A stretch of DNA of 27,211 bases. Source: CAWHPS01 sp963831235. Lineage in GTDB: Bacteria; Fibrobacterota; OXYB2-FULL-49-7; JAEUSG01. The position numbers and the translations under genes are program-made. Under the pieces are notes generated by a model. It saw nothing but the letters and a program-made list of their open reading frames with translations, was not told where the DNA came from and did not search any database. The number at the start of each line of letters is the position of its first letter. Within the stretch, counting starts at the first letter, position 1. The stretch spans positions 1 through 27,211 of the forward strand of contig CAWHPS010000023.1 of assembly GCA_963831235.1 (NCBI GenBank), read 5' to 3'. Positions 1-6,446 of the stretch are shown here, piece by piece.

Positions 1-455
1 GTTAAATCAAAGCCAAGCTGAGAAAGGATATCTTTTATCTTGGCGGTTTTGGATTTAATGGCTTTTTCGAGTGATTCCAACTTTTTAGGATCCACATTCA
101 TATCATCGCCCACTGCATTTGCAGCAGCTTTGTTGGTTTCAGAAACTTCTTTTCCAGCAATGGAATTATCCGGTTTTACCGTAGGATCATCATTTTTATT
201 GGATCTAACTATATGGTCGTGATTTTTATCATGCACAGCATCGGTTCTTTTTATTGACTTATCTATGTTCTTATTATCCATCCTGTTTTTAACATACAAT
301 TTTTCCCTGAGGTTGTTTATGAACACACGTTCATTTGTTCCCTGGAACCTGTCATTTCTCTGTGGATCCAATGATCTTTCAGGTGTTTTGGACTTTATTT
401 CAGGTTGTGGAACAAGGTCCATTATATTCTTTGATTTAGTGTTTATTTCCTGCAT
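1..455 (-). CDS. Probable flagellar hook-length control protein (FliK-like), 5' part only
   Basis: An open frame of 151 codons starts at ATG 453-455 and runs off the left edge without a stop, so only the N-terminus is present. An AGGA Shine-Dalgarno lies about 6 bases before the ATG. The visible protein is hydrophilic and low in complexity, rich in Lys, Asn and Asp, with no signal peptide or membrane segment. The stretch near residues 125-150 (KKLESLEKAIKSKTAKIKDI) looks helical. N-termini of FliK proteins are usually disordered and poorly conserved, so the sequence alone does not prove the family. The call rests on position: it follows a MotE/YlxF-like gene by 27 bp on the same strand, and in many flagellar operons the order is fliJ-ylxF(motE)-fliK. 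The conserved FliK C-terminal domain would lie outside the window. It could also be another flagellar or unrelated hydrophilic protein. Confidence 0.5.
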   Translation of the reverse strand, partial: MQEINTKSKNIMDLVPQPEIKSKTPERSLDPQRNDRFQGTNERVFINNLREKLYVKNRMDNKNIDKSIKRTDAVHDKNHDHIVRSNKNDDPTVKPDNSIAGKEVSETNKAAANAVGDDMNVDPKKLESLEKAIKSKTAKIKDILSQLGFDL

Positions 456-482
456 GATTTATCCTATTGTTTTCTATGGTTC

Positions 483-1079
483 TTATTTGGTTTTCTTTAC
501 TTGAGTCATTTCTTTGCTGATTTTTCCTGTCCGCTCTTTTGAAATATTCCCCATGGCTGCCATGAGCTTCGCCTTTTGCCTGTTATCGCTTATGTTTTCC
601 ATGATATTAACTATCAGATCGTCCTTGAGAGTGAATAGTATTGGAGCGGCCTCCTCTGCGCGCATGGACGCATATACCTGGGCAAGCTGTTTTATTCTGC
701 GCTGTTCCAGTTCATTGCTTTTTGCTACAAGTTCTTCAAGCCTTGCTTTGGTTTTGGCAAGGTCATCGTAACGCCGGCTGATTTCGTTCTGAAGGTCTTT
801 TAAGCGGTTTTCATCTTCAGCGAGCTTTTTTTCCCTGTGTTCAATGTCCGTGCGCTGAAGTTCGAGGGCTTCGAATGATTTGGTATGCATGACCGCAAGT
901 GATTCCTGATACGGAGTATATTTTATTGTTTCAACAGATGGCTTTACCTCTTCTTTATCTTTTTTGGTCCAGCCGAAATTCACCTGTAAAAAACCGGTTG
1001 AGTACATTGTAAGAACAAGAACAATTGGAAAGCACGCAACAGAGATTAAAACTATTATTGCTATATCTTTCAATTTCAT
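483..1079 (-). CDS. MotE/YlxF-like flagellar protein with TM segment, coiled coil and MgtE-N-like end
   Basis: This 198-residue protein has one N-terminal membrane segment (about residues 7-29), then a charged coiled coil (about 65-140, many Glu/Lys/Arg and heptad-like Leu). It ends in a short helical domain (about 138-190, including MRAEEAAPILFTLKDD and KAKLMAAMGN) resembling the MgtE N-terminal / FliG-like helical repeat. This architecture matches MotE/YlxF proteins, called FlbB in spirochaetes. These sit in the inner membrane near the stator with the bulk of the chain in the periplasm; they act as motor chaperone or scaffold proteins. The next gene on the strand is a fliK-like partial gene 27 bp away, which fits the usual neighbourhood. 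fliJ, normally just upstream, is absent; the gene instead faces away from enolase across a 389-bp intergenic region, so it probably starts its own transcript. The family call is good; the exact orthologue name is uncertain. Confidence 0.75.
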   Translation of the reverse strand: MKLKDIAIIVLISVACFPIVLVLTMYSTGFLQVNFGWTKKDKEEVKPSVETIKYTPYQESLAVMHTKSFEALELQRTDIEHREKKLAEDENRLKDLQNEISRRYDDLAKTKARLEELVAKSNELEQRRIKQLAQVYASMRAEEAAPILFTLKDDLIVNIMENISDNRQKAKLMAAMGNISKERTGKISKEMTQVKKTK

Positions 1080-1468
1080 AGTACTTTTTTATGCCTTCTT
1101 ATTATAGTAATAGTAATTAATTTTAAAATGCATAATATTTTTTTCCCATTAATTAAAAAGCAAACCACATGCCTTAATTTTTATTATGCTTTTTGTTTCC
1201 TATAACAGCTTGATCCTTTGTTTGTTAAGAAATATTTATGGTTCGATTCTAAGCGGTAAAGCAGCTTATTATATGGAAAAATATTCCCATTCACCAATTC
1301 TTTTAAATACTTGATTTAACAAGAGATAAAGCATAACTTAAAGCGATTTGTAAGACCTTGCTAAAAGATTTATCCTTTACTCCATACCTTCCCCCAAACT
1401 ATATTTATGGCCGTAATTTGTGGTGAGTGATTTTTAAGCTTTAAATATTCAAAGAAAGGATTTACAAA
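1080..1468. other. 389-bp intergenic region between divergent motE-like gene and enolase
   Basis: AT-rich spacer that must hold the promoters for both divergent genes. On the plus strand a TTGATT at 1311-1316 is followed by AT-rich sequence without a convincing -10 at 17 bp, so I do not assign a promoter. The enolase Shine-Dalgarno (AAAGGA, near 1455-1460) is clear. I see no tRNA, no open frame of note, no strong hairpin and no riboswitch-like structure. Confidence 0.5.
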
Positions 1469-2755
1469 ATGAGCAAGATTGCCTCTGTAAAGGGCCGCGA
1501 GGTCCTTGATTCCCGCGGTAACCCGACAGTTGAAGTTGATGTTATACTCAAATCCGGCGCCAAGGGGTCGGCCATTGTTCCGTCAGGCGCTTCCACAGGT
1601 GAACATGAAGCAGTTGAACTGCGCGATGGCGACAAAACCCGCTATCTCGGCAAGGGCGTGCTTAAGGCTGTGAATAATGTCAATACGATACTTGCCAAGG
1701 CTGTCAAGAACATGGATCCGTTTGATCAAAAGGCGCTTGACAATAAAATGATTACTGTTGACGGTACGGAGAATAAGGGCCGACTTGGCGCGAATGCAAT
1801 ACTTGGCATTTCCATGGCTGCGGCAAAGGCTGCTGCAGTGGAAAAGAAGCTGCCGCTTTTTAAATATATCGGTGGTTCCAAGGCTGTCATCCTTCCTGTT
1901 CCCATGTGCAACATCCTGAATGGCGGCGCGCATTCGGATGCGCCAATTGATCTTCAGGAATACATGGTCATGCCTGTTGGCGCGAAGTCTTTCTCTGAGG
2001 GACTGCGCATGGCTACCGAGACCTTTCATGCACTCAAAAGCGTTCTTAAGGCAAGATCACTTTCAACCGCGGTCGGCGATGAGGGTGGTTTTGCGCCGGT
2101 ACTCAAGGATAACGAGGAACCTCTTCAGGTCATAATGCAGGCCATTGAAAAGGCCGGATATAAGCCTGGCAAAGATATATATATCGCACTTGATCCCGCA
2201 TCCTCTGAATTTTTCGACAAGGACAAGAAGAAGTACGTGTTCAAGAAATCAACCAAGGATGAGTTAACACCGGAACAAATGGCTGATTTTTACGTTAACC
2301 TTTGTGATAAGTATCCTATATGTTCCATAGAAGATGGAATGGCTGAAGACGACTGGGAAGGCTGGAAGATTTTAACAGACAAGCTTGGAAAGAGAATCCA
2401 GCTTGTTGGCGACGACCTTTTTGTAACCAATGTCAAACGCCTCCAAATGGGCATTGAGCGTGGTGTTGCGAACTCCATCCTGATTAAGGTGAACCAGATT
2501 GGCACCTTGTCCGAAACTTATGCATCAATAGACATGGCAAAAAAGAACGGGATGACTGCTGTTACCTCTCACCGTTCCGGTGAAACCGAGGATTCCACAA
2601 TTGCTGACATCGTGGTCGGCAAGAACACAGGGCAAATCAAGACCGGTTCCCTCTGCCGTTCAGACCGCATTGCTAAGTATAACCAGCTTCTGCGCATAGA
2701 GGAGATTCTTGGCAAGCGCGCGGTTTACGGAGATGGAAAGCTTTTAAGGAAGTAA
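1469..2755 (+). CDS. eno: Enolase (phosphopyruvate hydratase)
   Basis: Enolase interconverts 2-phosphoglycerate and phosphoenolpyruvate in glycolysis and gluconeogenesis; it is cytosolic and needs Mg2+. The 428-residue length is typical of bacterial enolases. Family motifs appear in order: the mobile loop SGASTGEHEA near residue 40, the GDEGGFAP block near 205-215 with the catalytic Glu, metal ligands in ALDPASSEF (Asp near 245), SIEDGMAEDDW (Glu near 290) and VGDDLFVTN (Asp near 315), and the signature ILIKVNQIGTLSET with the catalytic Lys near 340. The SHRSGETED block follows. An AAAGGA ribosome site sits about 9 bases before the ATG. The gene stands alone, divergent from the flagellar motE-like gene, and ends just before a large palindromic element. 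All key residues are present and there is no sign of damage. Confidence is very high. Confidence 0.98.
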   Translation: MSKIASVKGREVLDSRGNPTVEVDVILKSGAKGSAIVPSGASTGEHEAVELRDGDKTRYLGKGVLKAVNNVNTILAKAVKNMDPFDQKALDNKMITVDGTENKGRLGANAILGISMAAAKAAAVEKKLPLFKYIGGSKAVILPVPMCNILNGGAHSDAPIDLQEYMVMPVGAKSFSEGLRMATETFHALKSVLKARSLSTAVGDEGGFAPVLKDNEEPLQVIMQAIEKAGYKPGKDIYIALDPASSEFFDKDKKKYVFKKSTKDELTPEQMADFYVNLCDKYPICSIEDGMAEDDWEGWKILTDKLGKRIQLVGDDLFVTNVKRLQMGIERGVANSILIKVNQIGTLSETYASIDMAKKNGMTAVTSHRSGETEDSTIADIVVGKNTGQIKTGSLCRSDRIAKYNQLLRIEEILGKRAVYGDGKLLRK

Positions 2756-2770
2756 GGCAATTCGTTAGTG

Positions 2771-2889
2771 AATGGGGTGCATTAGGGCATTTCGTATTGT
2801 GGCGACGTTTTATTATGTAGCGACGTTGCATTGCAACGTCGCTACATAATAAAACGTATTATACGATGCAATGCCTAATGCACCCCATT
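2771..2889. repeat. Long two-layer palindrome between convergent genes (MITE-like or double terminator)
   Basis: The core is a perfect inverted repeat with 25-bp arms (2806-2830 and 2832-2856) around a single central base. Outside it, a second pair of arms matches over 16 bp (2771-2786 and 2874-2889, AATGGGGTGCATTAGG and its complement). Between core and outer arms the pairing is imperfect, with small bulges. The whole element is about 119 bp and can fold into one long hairpin. A T-run follows on the plus strand (2888-2894), so it can end enolase transcripts, and it lies 6 bp from the stop of the convergent uronate-isomerase-like gene. The near-full symmetry is more than a terminator needs and resembles a small non-autonomous palindromic repeat. 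No transposase gene or target duplication was recognised. Confidence 0.8.
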
Positions 2890-2895
2890 TTTTTC

Positions 2896-4140
2896 TTATT
2901 TCAACCAATTTGCAACATTATCCGATAATAGCAGTTTCACATCGGCTTTTATGGAATCTTCAGACAGAGCATAACCAGTATAAAGCAACATCCGATATTT
3001 TTCTTCAAGTACTTTCCCAATAACCTGTTTGGAGTGGTCCCATTTGTAAAGGAGTTGATCTATCACCCTGCAATCCGAGTGCTGGGGAATAAAACCTGTT
3101 CCTAATAGCTCCATTCTCATGCGTGTGATCTCTTCGATAAAACCAGGATTGTTCATGAACCACCAGCACCCGAAAACCTTCATGTTTGGAAATTTGAGTG
3201 CTGTTATTGCAAGTTCGCTTTGATTCTCTCGCGCAATCATTGTACAGAAAAAACGCAAAGCGGGATTTTCAAGACACAGATTTTCGACTGCGCGGATATT
3301 GGCTATTCCTGAGCCATCTCCTGCTGCGCGCATTGGAGGGTTGACCAATCTTCGAACGCCGATCATGAGTGCAATGGGAATACTCCGGTCGCGGGCAATC
3401 GGGAGCAGTACCTCTCGAACAATTTTGGTATATGGATTTGTCTTTGAAGGGTATTCAAAATCCGGAGGCAATGAAGCCGCGACATATTCAGGGTTAATAA
3501 GATCAGCCCATTTTTCAAAAAACCTGCGTATGTTGGCCATGCTTTTTTTATTTAGTGAGCTTTCATACGGAAAACCTTCTGAAGTAAGTACATGTTTCGA
3601 GAAATCCGCATTGCGGAAAAAATTATCCACTCGAAGGGCTTTACGAAAACGGGGATCATCAATATGACATTTTTTCCAGACCTCCCTTTCATCAGGATCA
3701 AGCGGATCATTGGTCATGTAAACGTATTTTATGTTGGCTATCTTAAAAACCTTTTCGATAAAACTGCCTACATTAAATTGCCTGTAAAAACTGCGGATTT
3801 TTTCAAGATCCCGTTCGGAGGGGTCAAAACCTAAATGTGAAAGACAGGTTAACACACCACGACATGACTCGCTCATTGGCGTACGATCAATAAAAAGATT
3901 TTTCCAGACTAGTTCTGCCTGAATCTTTTTCGGCAGATTATAAAAGGAATCAGGTTTCATTTTGAGATGTAAAAAGGCTTCGGTAACCAGATAATGATAT
4001 GTCAGAAGATCATCAATTCCCCACCAGCAGATTGTTCCATGGCAAGGGGTGAAAAGATGGGTATGAAAATCAATTATCGGGGTTCTCTGAATGGCGGCAT
4101 TAAGCACCTGGGAAAGATTGCTTTTAGAAACGGTCTGCAC
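2896..4140 (-). CDS. Uronate-isomerase-like amidohydrolase-fold protein
   Basis: The protein resembles the uronate isomerase (UxaC) branch of the amidohydrolase superfamily, which interconverts glucuronate/fructuronate or galacturonate/tagaturonate in a metal-dependent TIM barrel. Visible features are the HxH metal motif near the N-terminus (IIDFHTHLF), a FGCWWF segment about two thirds in, and a C-terminal SDCRVIDQLLYKWDH block that parallels the TDSRSFLSY region of UxaC. At about 414 residues it is shorter than typical UxaC (about 470). I start it at GTG 4138-4140 because AAAGGAG lies 5 bases upstream; the longer frame from ATG 4155 would read through that ribosome site and has none of its own. 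It is monocistronic with no sugar-acid catabolic genes nearby, so its true substrate is unknown. It shares the palindrome at 2771-2889 with enolase. Fold call strong, exact activity uncertain. Confidence 0.75.
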   Translation of the reverse strand: MQTVSKSNLSQVLNAAIQRTPIIDFHTHLFTPCHGTICWWGIDDLLTYHYLVTEAFLHLKMKPDSFYNLPKKIQAELVWKNLFIDRTPMSESCRGVLTCLSHLGFDPSERDLEKIRSFYRQFNVGSFIEKVFKIANIKYVYMTNDPLDPDEREVWKKCHIDDPRFRKALRVDNFFRNADFSKHVLTSEGFPYESSLNKKSMANIRRFFEKWADLINPEYVAASLPPDFEYPSKTNPYTKIVREVLLPIARDRSIPIALMIGVRRLVNPPMRAAGDGSGIANIRAVENLCLENPALRFFCTMIARENQSELAITALKFPNMKVFGCWWFMNNPGFIEEITRMRMELLGTGFIPQHSDCRVIDQLLYKWDHSKQVIGKVLEEKYRMLLYTGYALSEDSIKADVKLLLSDNVANWLK

Positions 4141-4323
4141 AAAAGCTCCTTTCATGAAAAAGACTGAATATTATAATTAAAAAAACGCTGGTGAGGATAT
4201 TTAAAGGCCCCATCATAAGGCATAACATAGTCTCCTGATATCGTAAGTTTCAACCTTTCACATATCCCGCCGATAAATAAATTCTGAAAAGAAATTCGTA
4301 ATGTCCAAATTTTTTAAAAACTC

Positions 4324-4354
4324 TTGACACTCTTTTCTTCATATAAGCTATATT
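4324..4354 (+). promoter_or_regulatory. Sigma-70-like promoter for the secreted CBM9-like protein
   Basis: A perfect -35 hexamer TTGACA lies at 4324-4329. A TATATT at 4349-4354 is spaced 19 bp; an alternative GCTATA at 4347-4352 is spaced 17 bp. The position, about 60-90 bases before the ATG at 4417, gives a sensible leader. It is assigned by eye from the sequence only. Confidence 0.5.
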
Positions 4355-4361
4355 TACAACT

Positions 4362-4381
4362 ATATTCTTTTGAAAGAATAT
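4362..4381. promoter_or_regulatory. Perfect 9-bp inverted repeat just after the promoter
   Basis: ATATTCTTT (4362-4370) and AAAGAATAT (4373-4381) form a perfect dyad with a two-base centre. It lies at or just after the expected transcription start for the gene at 4417. It could be an operator for a dimeric regulator or a small leader hairpin that protects the mRNA. No neighbouring regulator suggests which. Confidence 0.4.
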
Positions 4382-4416
4382 GAAGGTAAAACAAGTAACT
4401 TAACAAAGGAGATGGA

Positions 4417-5394
4417 ATGGGAAAGTTCTTGGTTATCGCGCTACTTTCACTGGTGACGATATTGTCGGCAGCACCGTCGATATATAACGTAAAACAGGTG
4501 ACAACGCCTCCGACAATTGATGGGGACTTAAGTGACTGGTCCGGGACAACATATTTACTTGATACGCTTCATAGCGATACAAATTGTTTTTTCAGAGTAT
4601 TTACTGCAAATAAAAGCATGTATGATTTAACCGTGCCCTGGACATCAGATGCAATCAACGGTAACCTTTATATGGGTTGGGACCAAACCAAGGTTTATTT
4701 TGCAGTAGAGGTTTTTAATGATGCTCGTTATACCGGCACAACATGTGCCGCTACATGCGAGGCCATAACTATAAATACAGGCAATGGAGGCAGGGTCAAT
4801 ATTAAAATTAACAATAGCCTTATGACACAGGGATTACAGCTTTCCGAACATGCGGTTGCAACAAAAGGTGATAAAAATCTGCCAGTTTACGAAGCTTCTG
4901 TAAACAGGACTATATTTGACAGATATAACAATGGTTCATTCAGAGTGGCTATTGGTTTTGAAGAAATGAGTCCTAGCGGGACAGACACTATTGTGTTCTA
5001 TTATATGATTTTTGGCGGTGAATATAATGGTGCAAAGAACGATATTAATGGTAATCCATGGGATGTCTCTTCAAAATACCCGACATATAAGTTGGAGGGC
5101 TTTTCAAGCGTTGAATCAAAGCCTGTTATGGCAGGAAACCCGGAACTTGTTGCTTCCCCTAATCCTTTTTCACCCAAAACGGATATTTCCTTTAATCCCG
5201 GTAATAATGGCCAATTACAGATCATAGGTTTGCAGGGAAATATTGTAAGGACCTTCAATGTAGGCAAAAATGATTCAAAGGTATCATGGAACGGAACAGA
5301 TGGAAATGGAAATTCCGTTTCACAGGGAATATATCTTGTTCATTTAGTAAGGAACGGAAAAACGCTTAAATCCCGTTTGATGCTGGTAAAATAA
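4417..5394 (+). CDS. Secreted CBM9-like protein with T9SS-type C-terminal tail
   Basis: A 325-residue exported protein. Residues 1-18 form a signal peptide (ending LSAAPS). From about residue 25 the segment VTTPPTIDGDLSDWSG is the typical opening of CBM9-like or sugar-binding beta-sandwich domains, which run to about residue 225. From about residue 247 the protein carries a T9SS type A/FlgD-like tail: the SPNPFSPKTDISF motif, then GLQGNIVRTF, VSWNGTDGNG and a final GIYLVHLVRNGKTLKSR block. That tail normally directs proteins across the outer membrane. An AAGGAG ribosome site lies 7-8 bases before the ATG. The gene is monocistronic, with its own TTGACA promoter and a perfect terminator, suggesting strong independent expression. 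There is no catalytic domain, so a binding or surface role is likely. The ligand cannot be told from sequence. Confidence 0.75.
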   Translation: MGKFLVIALLSLVTILSAAPSIYNVKQVTTPPTIDGDLSDWSGTTYLLDTLHSDTNCFFRVFTANKSMYDLTVPWTSDAINGNLYMGWDQTKVYFAVEVFNDARYTGTTCAATCEAITINTGNGGRVNIKINNSLMTQGLQLSEHAVATKGDKNLPVYEASVNRTIFDRYNNGSFRVAIGFEEMSPSGTDTIVFYYMIFGGEYNGAKNDINGNPWDVSSKYPTYKLEGFSSVESKPVMAGNPELVASPNPFSPKTDISFNPGNNGQLQIIGLQGNIVRTFNVGKNDSKVSWNGTDGNGNSVSQGIYLVHLVRNGKTLKSRLMLVK

Positions 5395-5420
5395 GACTTT
5401 TTACCTCAAACCAACTTATG

Positions 5421-5454
5421 CCCCTTTCTTTTTCCTGAAGGAAAAAGAAAGGGG
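5421..5454 (+). terminator. Rho-independent terminator of the CBM9-like gene
   Basis: A perfect 15-bp stem, CCCCTTTCTTTTTCC (5421-5435) and its complement (5440-5454), encloses a TGAA loop. It is followed by TTATTATTTT. It lies 27 bases after the stop codon of the secreted protein gene. Confidence 0.85.
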
Positions 5455-5495
5455 TTATTATTTTAACAACGCCTATTTTAAAATAAATTGAAATC

Positions 5496-5524
5496 TTGTT
5501 ATTGCTGATAAATAGATATATTTT
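5496..5524 (+). promoter_or_regulatory. Candidate promoter for the membrane protein/Hsp70 pair
   Basis: TTGTTA at 5496-5501 and TATTTT at 5519-5524 are spaced 17 bp. The predicted start near 5531 would leave a leader of only about 8 bases before ATG 5539, and that ATG has no Shine-Dalgarno. This would give a nearly leaderless mRNA. The region is AT-rich, so chance matches are likely. Confidence 0.25.
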
Positions 5525-5538
5525 ATTGTTATACATTT

Positions 5539-6432
5539 ATGAAAAACATACTTGTTATTCTGACTTTCCTCATGGCAGCCCAATACCCGACTTTTGCACT
5601 GGATAATTCGCAGGAAGATTTTTCAAACAAGCATGTTCAATCCATTAACAACTCCATATTCCGGTTGCATAAAAGGTTTGAAATTTCACAGGATTCCATT
5701 AAGGTGCTGCGGAATAATTTGGGTTTGCTTGATAAAAGAATGGCTTATCTTGAAAGTCAAAACGAACAATTGAAAAACCGGTATGCTTCATCTCAGGTTA
5801 TCGACAGTATCTCAAGTATATATGATCAGAAAAATTTTGTTCTTAGAAAATCCATAAGGAGTTATAGTGTCCTCCTTGTTCTTTTCGTTCTTGTTGCATC
5901 GGGTGTTACGTTTTATGTTTTGAAAAGAATAATGCAGCAACAGCTTGAAATAGAGCCCCAGAATGAATTCCAGGTATTCTTTAGTAAGATTAAAAGCGCG
6001 CTTAACCGCCAGATAAAAGCGGCTGAATCAACTTCGCCTCCTCCAGGGAACAGCGATAGTGATGCCATGCTGCAAACACGGATTGTGGATCACGAGCTTC
6101 CAATACGAGTCGGGGAGGAGGTCTTCCGTATGCGTATGAGGCTTTCCCGTATGCCACAGGAAACAAAAGGCCTTACGGCCCTGCTGAATGCCGTGAACCG
6201 GCTTGAGGATGAACTGAATATCAAGGGGTATAAATTAATAGATCTTTCAGAACAACCCTATTACGACGAAATGACTGTTGCTGTAAAGGAATTCATTCCC
6301 CAAGACGACATGCCAATGGGTAAAAAGAAAATTCTGCGTATGCTTAAACCCCAGATAAAGTATATGGATACTATAATCAGTTTCGGTGAAGCAGAAGTTG
6401 CAATGTCATCCGATGACTTGGCGCAAACATAA
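5539..6432 (+). CDS. Single-pass membrane protein, possibly a membrane-anchored GrpE-like partner of the Hsp70
   Basis: I do not recognise a named family over the full 297 residues. The order is: signal peptide (1-20), periplasmic coiled-coil segment (about 35-100), one strong membrane helix (about 108-128), a Pro/Ser-rich linker (about 162-176), then a cytoplasmic domain (about 180-290). The last 80 residues have a helix (GLTALLNAVNRLEDEL) followed by KGYKLIDLSEQPYYDEMTVA, a polar PQDDMPMGKK turn and a closing AEVAMS strand. This order resembles the helix plus beta domain of GrpE nucleotide-exchange factors. The resemblance is by eye and weak, but the next gene, 14 bp downstream, encodes an Hsp70, which raises its likelihood. 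Inference: the protein tethers or recycles that Hsp70 at the inner membrane. The ATG lacks a clear ribosome site. Alternative: an unrelated membrane scaffold. Confidence 0.6.
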   Translation: MKNILVILTFLMAAQYPTFALDNSQEDFSNKHVQSINNSIFRLHKRFEISQDSIKVLRNNLGLLDKRMAYLESQNEQLKNRYASSQVIDSISSIYDQKNFVLRKSIRSYSVLLVLFVLVASGVTFYVLKRIMQQQLEIEPQNEFQVFFSKIKSALNRQIKAAESTSPPPGNSDSDAMLQTRIVDHELPIRVGEEVFRMRMRLSRMPQETKGLTALLNAVNRLEDELNIKGYKLIDLSEQPYYDEMTVAVKEFIPQDDMPMGKKKILRMLKPQIKYMDTIISFGEAEVAMSSDDLAQT

Positions 6433-6446
6433 GAAGGATACATAAT

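Noticed and set aside
1080..1468. A possible small RNA or riboswitch upstream of enolase
   Set aside because: No stable fold or known riboswitch consensus could be seen; the AT-rich sequence is adequately explained as divergent promoters.
1583..2029. A 148-codon minus-strand open frame inside enolase
   Set aside because: It is antisense to strongly conserved enolase sequence, has no ribosome site and shows no family motif.
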